Of a stretch of DNA of 64,000 bases, positions 1-12,999 are shown one piece after another (positions within the stretch are counted from its first letter, which is position 1; each line of letters starts with the position of its first letter). Made by a program: the position numbers and the translations under genes. The stretch is from the NCBI RefSeq assembly GCF_029227915.1, contig NC_079878.1:35863501-35927500 (forward strand). The letters are read 5' to 3'. Under the pieces are notes generated by a model that was not told the DNA's origin, did no database searches, and worked only from the letters and a program-made list of their open reading frames with translations. The DNA is from Hydractinia symbiolongicarpus. Taxonomy: Eukaryota > Cnidaria > Hydrozoa > Anthoathecata > Hydractiniidae.

Positions 1-3000
1 CAGACTAATTGGGTCATTTATCACATTTATAAGATCACAGTCCAAAATCAGTTCAATTAAGTCCCACAGTCAATCGTTGCACTGGTAAAACGATGCAACC
101 TAGTAGTATGAGAAAAATATCGCTAAGTACATGTTGGTACGAACATGTGACACAACCGTTGTAACTCAAACTGGCTGACACCGTTAGAAAGTCAATGAAA
201 TATAGTTTTTGAAACTGTCGATAGTTTCATCAGCCCGCGATAACGGCTAGGATTTGTCCCACAGTAAAAACAAGACTTTTTTATCTAAATTTTTAAATAA
301 AGCGCTACCACAGAGCCTAATGTAATCGCTGAATTCCAGCAATCATGTCAAATTAAGAAGAATGCTATTCCTTGGAGACCAATTGTCTCATTTATCACAT
401 TTATTAGGTCACAGTCAAAAATCAATTCAATTAAGTCCCACAGTCAATCGTTTCACTGTTAAAAGCGATGCCACCTAGTAATATCAGAAAAATCTCGCTA
501 AATACATGTTAGTACGAATATGTGACCCAACCGTTGTAACTCAAACGGATTGATACCGCTATAAAGTCAATGAATTGTAGTTACTAAAACTGTTTCTGTT
601 TATTCAGCGCGTGCTAATGGCCAGGATTGGTCCCACAGTAAATATGACTTATTTATCTAACTTCTTAAATGAAGCGCTACCACAGCGCCCATTGTAATCG
701 CTGAATTCCAGCAATCATGTCAAATTAAGAGGAATGTTATTTGTGGAAGTCCAATCGGCCCATTTATCACATTTATAAGTGACAGTCCAAAATCAGTTCA
801 TTTAAGTGACACAGTCAATCGTTTCCCTGTTAAAAGCGATCCAACCTAGTAATATCAGAAAAACATCCCTAACTACCTGTGGGAAAGAATATGTGACGCA
901 GCCATTGTAACTGAAGCGGATTGATACCGTTAGAAAGTCAATGAAGGGTAGTTTTTGAAATTGTCACTATTTCTTCAGCGCGCGATAACGGCTAGGATTC
1001 GTCCCAGAGTAAAGAATGACTTATTAATCTAAATTTTTAAATGAAGCGCTACCACAGCGCCCAGTGCAATCGCTGAGTTCCGGCCATCACGTCAAATTAA
1101 GAAGAATGCTATTTCTTGGGGTCCAATTACCTCATTTATCACATTTATCAGGCAACAGTCCAAAGTTAGTTCAATTAAGTCCCACAGTCAATCGCTTCAC
1201 TGTTAAAAGCAATACAGCCTAGTAATGTCAGAAAAATATCCCTAAATACATGTGGGAAGGAATATGTGACGCAGCCATTGTAACTGAAGCGGATTGATAC
1301 CGTTAGAAAGTCAATGAAGGGCAGTTTTTGAAATTGTCACTATTTCTTCAGCGCGCGATAACGGCTAGGATTCGTCCCAGAGTAAAGAATGACTTATTAA
1401 TCTAAATTTTTAAATGAAGCGCTACCACAGCGCCCAGTGCAATCGCTGAGTTCCGGCCATCACGTCAAATTAAGAAGAATGCTATTTCTTGGGGTCCAAT
1501 TGCCTCATTTATCACATTTATCAGGTCATAGTCCAAAGTTAGTTCAATTAAGTCCCACAGTCAATCGCTTCACTGTTAAAAGCAATACAGCCTAGTAATG
1601 TCAGAAAAATATCCCTAAATACATGTGGGGACGAATATGTGACGCAACTGTTGTAACTCAAACGGACTGATACCGTTAGAAAATCATTGAAATGTAGTTT
1701 TTGAAACTGTCTCTATTTCTTCAGCGCGCGATAACGGCCAAGATTGGTCCCACAGAAAAAAAAAGACTTTTTATTTAACTTTTTAAGTAAAGCGCTACCA
1801 CAGAGCCTAATGTAGTCGCTGAAATCCAGCAATCACGTCAAATTAAGAAGAATGTTATTCCTTGGAGACTAATTGGGTCATTTATCACATTTATAAGATC
1901 ACAGTCCAAAATCAGTTCAATTAAGTCCCACAGTCAATCGTTGCACTGGTAAAACGATGCAACCTAGTAGTATGAGAAAAATATCGCTAAGTACATGTTG
2001 GTACGAACATGTGACACAACCGTTGTAACTCAAACTGGCTGACACCGTTAGAAAGTCAATGAAATATAGTTTTTGAAACTGTCGATATTTCTTCAGCGCG
2101 CGATAACGGCTAGGATTCGTCCCAGAGTAAAGAATGACTTATTAATCTAAATTTTTAAATGAAGCGCTACCACAGCGCCCAGTGCAATCGCTGAGTTCCG
2201 GCCATCACGTCAAATTAAGAAGAATGCTATTTCTTGGGGTCCAATTGCCTCATTTATCACATTTATCAGGTCATAGTCCAAAGTTAGTTCAATTAAGTCC
2301 CACAGTCAATCGCTTCACTGTTAAAAGCAATACAGCCTAGTAATGTCAGAAAAATATCCCTAAATACATGTGGGGACGAATATGTGACGCAACTGTTGTA
2401 ACTCAAACGGACTGATACCGTTAGAAAATCATTGAAATGTAGTTTTTGAAACTGTCTCTATTTCTTCAGCGCGCGATAACGGCCAAGATTGGTCCCACAG
2501 AAAAAAAAAGACTTTTTATTTAACTTTTAAAGTAAAGTGCTACCACAGAGCCTAATGTAGTCGCTGAAATCCAGCAATCACGTCAAATTAAGAAGAATGT
2601 TATTCCTTGGAGACTAATTGGGTCATTTATCACATTTATAAGATCACAGTCCAAAATCAGTTCAATTAAGTCCCACAGTCAATCGTTGCACTGGTAAAAC
2701 GATGCAACCTAGTAGTATGAGAAAAATATCGCTAAGTACATGTTGGTACGAACATGTGACACAACCGTTGTAACTCAAACTGGCTGACACCGTTAGAAAG
2801 TCAATGAAATATAGTTTTTGAAACTGTCGATATTTCTTCAGCGCGCGATAAGGGCTAGGATTCGTCTCAGAGTAAAGAATGACTTATTTATCTAAATTTT
2901 TAAATGAAGCGCTACCACAGCGCCCAGTGCAATCGCTGAGTTCCGGGAATCACGTCATATTAAGAAGAATGTTATTTCTTGGGGTCCAATTGCATTATTT

Positions 3001-6000
3001 ATCACATTTATCAGGTCACAGTCCAAAGTTGGTTCATTAAGTCCCACAGTCAATCGTTTCACTGTTTAAAGGGATGCAACCTAGTAATTTCAGAAAAACA
3101 TCCCTAAATACATGTGGGGAGGAATATGTGACGTAACCGTTGTAACTCAAACGGACTTATGCCGTTAGAAATTCATTGAAATATAGTTTTTGAAACTGTC
3201 TCTAATTCTTCAGCGCGCGATAACGGCTAGGATTGGTCCCACGCTACAAAATGACATTTTCTTTAAATTTTTAAATGAAGCGCTACCACAGCACCCAGTG
3301 TAATCGCTGAGTTCCGGCAATCATGTCAAATTAAGAAGAATGTTATTTCTTGGGGTCCAGTTAGCTCACTTATCACATTTATAAGGTCACAGTCCAAAGT
3401 TGGTTTATATAAGTCTCACAGTCAATCGTTTCACTGTTAAAAGCGATGCAACCTAGTAATATGAGAAAAGTATCGCTAAATACAAGTTGGTACGATTATT
3501 TGACGCAACCGTTATAACTGAAGCGGACTGATACGGTTAGAAAGTCAATGAAATGTAGTTTTTGAAACTGTCGCTATTTCTTCAGCGCGCGATAAAGGCT
3601 AGAATTGGTCCCACGGTAAAAAATGACATTTTTTTTAAATTTTTAAATGAAGCGCCACCACAGCAACCAGTGTAATCGCTGAGTTCCGGCAGTCATGTCA
3701 AATTAAGAAGAATGTTACTTCTTGGGGTCCAATTGCCTCATTTATCACATTTATCTGGTCACAGTCCAAAGTTAGTTCAATTAATGTTAATTCTTGGAGT
3801 CCAATTGTCTCATTTATCACATTTATAAGGTCAAAGTCCAATTTTAGTTCAATTAGGACCCACGGTCAATCGATTCGCTGTTAAAAGCAATGCAGCCTAC
3901 TAATATTGGAAAAATATCTCTAAATACATGTTGGCACCAATTGGTGACGCCGCAGTTGTAATTCAAACGGACTGATGCCGGCAGAATGTCAATGAAATGT
4001 GGTTTTGAAACTGTTTCTATTTCTACAGTGCGCGCTAATGGCTAGGATTAGTCCCGCAGTAAAAAATGACTTATTGTTCTCAACTTGTAAAAATCAGCTA
4101 GCACAGCGTCCAGCGAAACTGCGCAGTTCCAGCAATCATGCCAAAGTAAGAAGAATGTTAGTTCTTGGAGTCCAATTGTCTCACTTACCATTTGTAATCT
4201 CAAAGTCCAAAATCAGTTCAATTAGTTCCAACGGTCAATCGTTTTACTGTTAAAAGCAATGCAACCTGATGTGATTGGAAAATATATTTAAATACATGCT
4301 GTTACCAATTGGTGACACAACTGTTGCAAATCAAAAGTCAATGAAGTGTAGTTTATAAAACTGTCTCTATTTCTTCAGTGCGCGCTAATGGCTAGGATTA
4401 GTCCCGCAGTAAAACTTGACTTATTGATCTCAATTTGTTAATAAAGAGCTAACACAGCATCCAGTGTAACTGCAAAGTTCCAGCATTCATGCCAAAGTAA
4501 GAAGTGTGTTAATTCTTGGAGTCCAATTGTCTCATTTACCACATTAATAAGATCAAAGTCCGAAATAAGTTCAATTAGGTCCCACGGTCAATCGTTTCAC
4601 TGTTAAAAGCAATGCAAGCTAGTAAAATCGGACAATCATCGCTAAATACATGTTGGTACCAATTGGTGACGCAACTGTTGTAACTCAAACGGTCTGATAC
4701 CTAAGAAAATCAATGAATTGTAGTTTATGAAAATGTCTCTATTTCTTCAGTGGGCGCTAATGGCTAGGATTAGTCCCGCAGTAAAAATTGACTTAATGAT
4801 GTCAATTCATAAATAAAGAGCAAACAAAGCGTGCAGTGTAACTACTCAGTTGGAGCAATCATGCCAAAGCAACAAGAATGTTAATTCTTTCAGTACAACT
4901 ATCTCATTTACCACATTCATAAGGTCAAAGTCCAAAATAAGTTCAATTAGGTGCCACCGTCAATCGTTTCACTGTTAAAGGTTATGCAACCTAGTAATAT
5001 TGGAAAAATATTGCTAAGCACATGTTGGTACCAATTGGTGGGGCAACCGTTGTTTCTCAAACGGACTCATACTGTTAGAAATTCAATGAATTGTAGTTTT
5101 TCAAACAGTCTCAAATTTCTTTTGTACGTGCTAATGGCGTTGATTAGTCCTGCAGGAAAAAACAACTTATTTATCTCAATTTGTTAATAAAGAGCTAACA
5201 CAGAGCGCAGTGTAACTCCTGAGTTCCAGCAATCATGCAAAAGTAAGGATAATGTTAATTCTTGGAGTCCAATTGTCTCATTTATCACATTTATAAGGTC
5301 AAACTCCATTTTTAGTTCAATTAGGACCCACGGTCAATCGTTTCACAGTTAAAAGCAATGCAGCCTAGTAGTATTGGAAAAATATCGCTAAATACATGTT
5401 GGTACCAATTGGTGACGTAACAGTTGTAAATCAAACGGACTGATTCCGGCAGAACGTCAATGAAATGTAGTCTTTGAAACAGTCTCTATTTCTTAAGAGC
5501 ACGCTAATGGCTAGGATTAGTCCCGCAGTAAAAATTGACTTATTGATCTCAATTTATTAATAAAGAGCTAACACAGCATTCAGTGTAACTGCGGAATTGC
5601 GGCAATCATGCCAAAGCAACAAGAATGTTAATTCTCTGAGTACAACTGTGTCATTTACCACATTCATAAGGTCAAAGTTAAAAATCAGTTTAATTATGTG
5701 CCACCGTCAATCGTTTCACTGTTAAAGGTTATGCAAACTAGTAATATCGCAAAAACATCGATAAATACATGTTGGTACCGATTGGTGGCCCAAATGTTGT
5801 AACTCAAACGGACTGACACCGTCAGAACGTCAATGAAATGTAGTCTTTGAAACATTCTCTATTTCTTAAGCGCACGCTAATGGCTAGGATTAGTCCCGCA
5901 GTAAAGAATGACTTATTGTTCTCAACTTGTAAAAGTCAGCTAACACAGCGTCCAGCGTAACTGCGCAGTTCCAGCAATCATGCCAAAGTAAGAAGAATGT

Positions 6001-9000
6001 TAGTTCTTGGAGTCCAATTGTCTCACTTACCATTTGTAATCTCAAAGTCCAAAATCAGTTCAATTAGGTCCAACGGCCAATCGTTTCACTGTTAAAAGCA
6101 ATGCAACCTAATAAGATTGGAAAATATATTTTTAAATACATGTTGGTACCAATTGGTTACACAACTGTTGAAACTCAAACGGACTGATACCTAAGAAAAT
6201 CAATGAAGTGTAGTTTATGAAAATGTCTCTATTTCTTCAGTGCGCGCTAATGGCTAGGATTAGTCCCGCAGTAAAAATTGACTTATTGATCTCAATTTGT
6301 TAATAAAGAGCTAACACAGCATCCAGTGTAACTGCGGAGTTCCGGCAATCATGCCAAAGTAAAAATAATGTTAGTTCTTGGAGTCCAATTGTCTCACTTA
6401 CCATTTGTAATCTCAAAGTCCAAAATCAGTTCAATTAGGTCCAACGACCAATCGTTTCACTGTTAAAAGCAATGCAACCTAATGAGATTGGAAAATATAT
6501 TTTTAAATACATGTTGGTACCAATTGGTTACACAACTGTTGCAACTCAAACGGACTGATACCTAAGAAAATCAATGAAGTGTAGTTTATGAAAATGTCTC
6601 TATTTCTTCAGTGGGCGCTAATGGCTAGGATTAGTCCGCAGTAAAAATTGACTTAATGATGTCAATTCGTAAATAAAGAGCAAACAAAGCGTGCAGTGTA
6701 ACTACTCAGTTGCAGCAATCATGCCAAAGCAACAAGAATGTTAATTCTTTGAGTACAACTATCTCATTTACCACATTCATAAGGTCAAAGTCCAAAATAA
6801 GTTCAATTAGGTGCCACCGTCAATCGTTTCACTGTTAAAGGTTATGCAACCTAGTAATATTGGAAAAATATTGCTAAGCACATGTTGGTACCAATTGGTG
6901 GGGCAACCGTTGTTTCTCAAACGGACTGATGCCGTCAGAAAGTCAATGAAATGTGGCTTATGAGACTGTCTCTATATCTTCAGCGCGCGCTAACGGCTGG
7001 GATAGTCCCACAGTAAGATTGAATCGTTGATCTAAATTTGTAAATAAAGAGCTAACACAGGGTCCAGTGCAACTGCCGAGTTCCAGCATTCCTGCCAAAG
7101 TAAGAAATGGGATAAGTCTTGGAGTCCAATTGTCTCATTTACCACATTTATAAGGTCAAAGTCCAAAATAAGTTCAATTAGGTCCCACGGTCAATCGTTT
7201 CACTGTTAAAAGCAAACCGTTGCAACTCAAACGCAGTGATGCCGGCAGAAAGTCAATGAAATGTAGTTTTTGAAACTGTCTCTATTTCTTCAACGCGCGC
7301 TAATGGCTAGGATTAGTCCCGCAGTGAAAAATGACTTATTGACTACAACTTGTAAATAAAGAAGTAACACAGCGTCCAGTGTAACTGCCGAGTTTCACCA
7401 TTCATGCCAAAATAAGAAGAATGTTAGTCTTTTGAGTCCATTTGTCTCATTTACCACTGATAATGTCAAAGTTCAAAGTCAGTTCAATTAGCTCCCATGG
7501 TCAATCATTTAACTGTTAAGAGCAATGCAACCTAGTAAGATCGGAAAAATATTGCAAAATACATGTTGGTACCAATTGCTGACGCAACCGTTGCAAGTCA
7601 AACGGAGTGATACCGTCAGAAAGTCAATGAAATGTAGTCTTTGAAACAGTCTCTATTTCTTAAGTGCACGCTAATGGATAGAATTAGTCCCACAGTAAGG
7701 ATGAATCATTGATCTAAATTTGTAAATAAAGTGCTAACACAGCGTGCAGTGCAATTACTGAGTTCCAGCAATCACGCCAAAGTAAGAAGAATGTTAATTC
7801 TTGGAGTCCAATTGTCTCATTTATCACATTTATAAGTTCAAAATCCAAAATCGATTCAAATAGATCCCACTGTCCATCATTTCGCTGTTAAAGGCATTGC
7901 AACCGAGTAATAACAGAATAATATTGCAAAATACATGTTGGTACCAATTGGTAAGGCGACCGTGGTAACGCAAATGGACTGATACCAGCAAAAAGTCAAT
8001 GAAATGCAGTTTCTGAAACTGTCTCTGTTTCTTTAGCGCACCCTAATGGCTAGGATTTATCACGCAGTAAGAATGGCTTATTGATCTCAATCTGTAAATA
8101 AAGAGCTACCCAGCGCGCAGTGTAACTACTGAGTTCCAGCAATCATGCCAAAGTAAGAAGAATGTTAATTCTTGAAGTCCAATTCTCTCATTTACCACAT
8201 TTAAATGTTCAAAGTCCAAGATAAGTTCAATTAGGTCCCAGGGTCAATCATTTCACTGTTAAAAGCAATGCAACCTAGTAATATTGAAACAATATCGCTT
8301 AATACATGTTGGTACCAATTGGTGATGTAACCGTTGTAACTCAAACGGTCCGATACCGGCAGAAAGTCAATGAAATGCAGTTTTTGAAACTGTCTCTATT
8401 TTGTTAGCGCGCGCTAACGGGTAGGATTAGTCCCGCAGTAAAAAATGATTTATTTATTTCAATTTGCAAATTAGGAGGTAACACTGCGCGCAGTGTAACT
8501 AGTGAGTACCAGCAATCATGCCAAAGCAACAAGAATGTTAATTCTTGAAGTCCAATTCTCTCATTTACCACATTCCTAAGGTCAAACTTCAAAATCAGTT
8601 CAACTAGGTCGCACGGTCAATCGTTTCATTGCTAAAGGAGATGCAACTTAGTAATATCGGAAAAATATCCCTAAATACATGTTGCTACAAATATGCGACG
8701 CCATCGTTTTAACTAAACCGGACTTATACCATTAGAAAAACAATGAAATGTAGTTTTTGAAACTGTCTCAATTTCTTCAGCGCGTGCTAACGGCCAGGAT
8801 TAATCCAACAGTAAGAAAGACTCAATGACCTAAATTTGTAAATAAAGAGCTAACACAGCATCCAGTGTAATTGGGGAGTTCCAACATTCATGCCAAAGTA
8901 AGAAGTATATTAATTCTTGGAATCATATTGACTCAATTATCACATTTATAAAGTCAAAGTCCAAAATCGGTTTAATTAGGTCCCACGGTCAATCATTTCA

Positions 9001-10437
9001 CTGATAAAGGCATTGCAACCGAGTAATATCGGAAAAGTATCGCTAAATACATGTTGGTATGAATATGTGACGCAACCGTTGTAATTCAAACGGACTGATA
9101 CCGTTAGAAAGTCAATGAAATGCAGTTTCTGAAACTGTCTCTATTTATTTAGCACACCCTAATGGTTAGGATTAGTCCCACAGTAAGAATGACTTATTGA
9201 TCTCAATTTGTGAATAAAGAGCTAACACAGCGCGCGGTGTAACTACTGAGTTCGAGCAATCATGCCAAAGTAAGAAGAATGTTAATTCTTGGAGTCCACT
9301 TGTCTCATTTACCACATTTATAAGTTCAACGTCCAAAATCGATTCAATTAGGTCCCACGGTCAATCATTTCACTGTTAAAGGCATTGCAACCGAGTTATA
9401 ACAGAAAAATATTGCTAAATGCATGTTGGTACCAATTGGTAAGGCAACCGTTGTAACACAAACGGATTGATACCGGCAGAAAGTCAATGAAATGCAGTTT
9501 CTGAAACTGTCTCTATTTCTTTAGCGCGCCCTAACGGCTAGGATTAGTCCTGCAGTAAGAATGACTTATTGATCTTAATTTGTAAATAAAGAGCTAACAC
9601 AGCGCGCAGTGTAACTACTGAGTTCGAGCAATCATGTCAAAGTAAGAAGAATGTTAATTCTTGGCGTCCAATTGGCTCATTTACCACATATATAAGGTCA
9701 AAGCCCAGAATCAGTTCAATTAGGTCCCACGGTCAATCGTTTCATTGCTAAAAGCGATGCAACCTAGTAATATCAAAAAAATATCGCTAAATACATGTTG
9801 GTACGAATATATGACGCAACCGTTGTAATTGAAACAAATGATACCGTTAGAAAGTCAATGAAATGTATATTTTGAGACTGTATCAATTTCCCCAGCAGGC
9901 GCTAACGGCCAGGGATAGTATCACAGTAAGAAGGACTCATTGATCTAAATTTGAAAATAAAGAGCGAACACAGTGTCCGGTGTAAATGCGGAGTTGCAGC
10001 ATTCATGCCAAAGTAAGAAGTATGTAAATTCTTGGAGTCCACTTGTCTCACTTACCACATTTATAAGGTCAAAGCCCAGAATCAGTTCAATTAGGTCCCA
10101 CGGTCAATCGTTTCATTGCTGAAAGCGATGCAAGCTAGTAATATCAGAAAAATATCGCTAAATACATGTTGGTACGAATATGTGACGCAACCGTTGCAAC
10201 CTAAAGGGACTGATACCGTTAGAAAGTCAATGAAATGTAGTTTTTGATACTGTCTCAATTTCTTTAGCGCACCCTAATGCCTAGGATTAGTCCCCCCACT
10301 AAGAAGGAGTTATTGATCTCAATTTGTGAATAAAGAGCCAACACAGCGCGCAGTGTAACTACTGAGTTCAATCAATCATGCCAAAGTAAGAAGAATGTTA
10401 ATTCTTGGAGTCCATTTGTCTCATTTACCACATTTAT
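1..10437. repeat. ~372 bp satellite array, block 1 (about 28 monomers)
   Basis: Tandem monomers recur every ~372 bp; for example CATTTATCAC falls at 15, 389 and 761, and CATGTTGGTA at 4649 and 5021. Monomers vary in sequence. Near the left edge there is higher-order structure: a monomer variant starting GACTAATTGGGTCA recurs at 3, 1867 and 2612, spacings close to five and two monomers. The stretch contains no gene. Short open frames inside it repeat with the monomer and are not coding. The array stops abruptly at AAGTTT, where the Polinton end begins. Confidence 0.95.
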
Positions 10438-10672
10438 AAGTTTAAGTATGACTAACCATGAAATAGTGACACATGGAAAACAAAAAAACAAACAAACAAG
10501 TATAACATAAATTAGGTCAAGTGTTAAGGCATATCTATTTACGTTGAACAATTATAATACGTGGTTACCTGTATTTCCAAGTTGCTGATATTGTGACACT
10601 GGAATATAACTTGTGAAATGTATCGTTCATCATTGGGCTTAACATTGCATACCTGGGTTAAAGTCGCACTCT

Positions 10673-10807
10673 ATGAAAACTGTCGAAGAATTTCTCGAAG
10701 AATCTTTCACGAACTTAAACCTCAATACTGGTGAAGAAGATGAAGATTATATATTGCATGAAACTTACTATAACAAAGCACCTGGACCAACTGCGCCTGG
10801 CCTCTGA
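10673..10807 (+). CDS. small conserved acidic protein of the Polinton end, copy 1 (44 aa)
   Basis: A 44-residue ORF with an ATG start. It is very acidic in the middle (run GEEDEDY) and ends in a Pro/Gly-rich tail (NKAPGPTAPG). The same ORF occurs in all three copies of the element end (10,673; 24,347; 43,401 on the minus strand). The tail resembles a small protein I associate with cnidarian Polintons. In copies 1 and 2 the frame stops right after APGL, whereas the right-hand copy continues APGFLKI, which looks like the older form. Function is unknown. Conservation of the frame in all three copies is the main support. Confidence 0.5.
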   Translation: MKTVEEFLEESFTNLNLNTGEEDEDYILHETYYNKAPGPTAPGL

Positions 10808-11301
10808 AATTTTGATTTCAAGTTTAAATAAATCAAATTTAGGTATTGGAATTTTGGTTAAGGCTGTTAGAGAAAAACGTTTTTCTTACTAAGAGTGCAT
10901 TACGCACTGCTATATGATTTTGATCGTCTGTCAAAAAACTAAGTCAGTGTATTTCTGATTTATTTTCTCTATTTAGTGTTGTGGGAATGTACCAACATTG
11001 AAACAATTTTCAACAGCTGTTACAATCCTTAAAGCAGAGCAAATCAGTTTAGAGTGTACAGATGCTGGGTTTTTCCAGCATAATGGCATCTATAACAATA
11101 TCAAATTCTACGCAAGGTGGCAATATTTTTTGTTATCAATTTTGTTCTAAAAGTCTTAACCCGAAATATCTGATCTTATGATAAAAATTTTCTTATAACA
11201 AATATGTGTAAAGTTTCAGAAATGTGTAGCTACTTAGTTTATAAATAATATGTTTTAGTCCAATGAGTATCCAGATCAGTTGAAACGTCCTAACCATCAT
11301 C

Positions 11302-11412
11302 TCAGTTATTCTCAAAGAAGTCTTTTTTTGTGTACTGCTCAGCAACATGTTTAATCTGAATTTGCTGCTTCTGGTTTCTGCGTATATCTATTTGACGTCC
11401 ATTGCTGTACAT
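11302..11412 (-). CDS. small basic ORF in the terminal repeat (36 aa), uncertain
   Basis: A 36-residue frame (start MYSNGRQIDIRRNQ) rich in Arg, Lys and Gln. It is present with the same length in copies 1 and 2 of the element end (second copy 24,976-25,086, minus). In the right arm (42,664-42,885, plus) an A-run length change extends it to 73 residues. I do not recognise a family. The start is preserved in all copies, but recent duplication alone would preserve it, so coding status is weak. Confidence 0.25.
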   Translation of the reverse strand: MYSNGRQIDIRRNQKQQIQIKHVAEQYTKKDFFENN

Positions 11413-11716
11413 CTTTAAGCTAATTTAGAAACTAGGGCTCTTGTAGTCGAAAAACGGCGCTATAATTGCACCTATAATCATGGCAGCAGTAATTGTCGCC
11501 AAACTTAACCATCCGTGACTATATCCTTACCTTGCCACTAAAGACACTTATACAGAACACCGCCAACACATCCCACAAACTTATCGAAAACAAACAACCA
11601 AGCTAATCTCAACAATATTATAACCATTGAATACAATTAAAGCGATAAAAATATCATAACGAACAGCAGCAGCAACAATTTGTTTGTTTGCCTGTTTATT
11701 TGTTTGTTTTCTACTG

Positions 11717-11724
11717 TATATAAA
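11717..11724 (+). promoter_or_regulatory. TATA-box-like motif in Polinton end
   Basis: TATATAAA lies in the terminal repeat and recurs at the matching place in copy 2 and, inverted, in the right arm. It faces into the element, as a promoter for terminal genes would. A second AT-rich TATA-like stretch is near 12,358. There is no direct evidence of function. Confidence 0.3.
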
Positions 11725-12587
11725 CAGATTGTTTGCGGTACAAACGAAGCGCTAGTTTAAAATCAACATTAAAACTCGACTTTATTCTTAATTTAGTAAG
11801 TATCACTAATTCTCTCCTTAGAACTTTAAGTCACAGTTTGATTTTTATTACCAGAACGCTTTACAGTTATACGCATAAATACGTTGTATTTTTCACTCCA
11901 AGATCTCTAGTGAGTGCGCACAACGTAAATGTATATTTCATTGCATGCCGCAACCAACGTTAGTGTCCCCTTTTCTGGTTTAGTCTCTCACTAAAAACAT
12001 GATAGACCGGAAATATCATCCAGCAAAAGGATTAAACTGTCCAAACTGTCTATACACTTATGTACAGCACAAATTCGCAATTGAAGTTATCAATACTGAC
12101 CCTCACAGTCAATAACTGATGCAACACGACATAGAATGCACGTCCTTTCAACGATATCCAACAATTTCAGTCCATATATTTATCATAGCAAATATAACCA
12201 TGTACCGTTCCACTTATTGCTAACACGCCACCGACTGTGCATAATAAAAATTAACGGAAGGAAATCAACCGTTTCGATCTAAACATTTACTATCAGAGAA
12301 AAATGTAAAAAGAGAGATAGGAAAATGTTTGTTTTGGCGTAGCGCACGCACATTATAGTATATATAGAAATTCCCTAAGTCATCTGTCAGTCACCAACAC
12401 AAAATAATATTAAATAATATTAAATGACAATAACCAACACATAATAATATTAAATGCTATAAACAATAATATATGACTTAATCAACGCATACGCAATAGC
12501 GTTTACTCATATTATATAGAATATGAGTAAAAATTATCATGACCGCACCAGAAAAATTGTTGATTGATCTTAGTGTATAATAATAAG

Positions 12588-12788
12588 ATGTTCATTAATG
12601 ATCATCTCATAACACCTGATCGAATAGTTCGTGCTAATTCATGGACATTAATGTTCGTACCCGATCATTTCAAGACACAGGAAATGTGTACTACCGTAGT
12701 TCGTGAATATCCCTGGACATTAATGGTAGTACCTGATCATTTCAAGACACAGGAAATGTGTGACCGAGCAGTTCACGAATATCCTTAG
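12588..12788 (+). pseudogene. DUF4116-like repeat protein of the Polinton, copy 1 (broken)
   Basis: The ATG-started frame contains two ~21-residue repeats with core VPDHFKTQEMC followed by a short acidic/aromatic stretch (REYP, HEYP). Repeats of this kind (PDxFKTQEMCxxAVxxxP) occur in DUF4116-type proteins of giant viruses and in cnidarian Polintons; that link is from memory of the family. Here the frame ends in TAG where the right-arm copy (41,238-41,492) reads Lys and continues with a third repeat. Copy 1 is therefore nonsense-truncated. Function is unknown. Confidence 0.55.
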
Positions 12789-12858
12789 ATCATCGAACAT
12801 GTTCTGGTTCGTTTTAGAGCTATGGTTTGAAAATTAGACTTTTAAAGCTTAAAAATAA

Positions 12859-12983
12859 ATGACTGAGTATTGCGACGAATGCGGGATTGAACTCGATCAA
12901 TATGATACATGCAAGTATGGACGAAGGCTAATTATATGTGGAAAATGCTGTGTTGGCAGCACTATAAAATGTATATCACCTAC
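12859..12983 (+). pseudogene. small zinc-ribbon-like protein, copy 1 (cut by retrotransposon)
   Basis: The frame opens MTEYCDEC and shows the Cys pairs CDEC, a degraded third knuckle (CKYG; the right arm has CKCG) and CGKCC, a pattern typical of a small zinc ribbon. It follows the repeat protein by about 70 bases. The retrotransposon insertion at 12,983 removes the C-terminus. The right-arm homologue (41,018-41,231, minus) keeps all the Cys pairs but has one extra A in an A-run, which shifts the frame. No copy in the window is intact. Confidence 0.45.
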
Positions 12984-12999
12984 ACCACCTATCACCTAC

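Larger units (their letters stand above)
10444..12983 (+). mobile_element. Polinton terminal segment, copy 1 (fragment)
   Basis: This 2.5 kb segment is nearly identical to 24,118-25,486 for its first 1.37 kb. It matches, in reverse orientation, the right end of the composite Polinton (41,106-43,630) over its whole length. It starts at the satellite edge with AAGTATGACTAACC and is broken at 12,983 by a retrotransposon insertion. A further 17 bases of the element (15,580-15,596) resume after the insertion before satellite restarts. It contains small Polinton genes listed separately. It is a duplicated end fragment, not a full element. Confidence 0.85.

Noticed and set aside
3999-5187. Short open frames inside the satellite (also near 8404, 16,078, 21,361 and 23,100).
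   Set aside because: They recur with the satellite monomer, lack start context and domains, and drift with the repeat.
11733-11963. 76-codon frame in the Polinton end, also at 42,114-42,344.
   Set aside because: No proper ATG start or domain; preserved only because the copies are recent. The left-arm copy lacks it through deletion.
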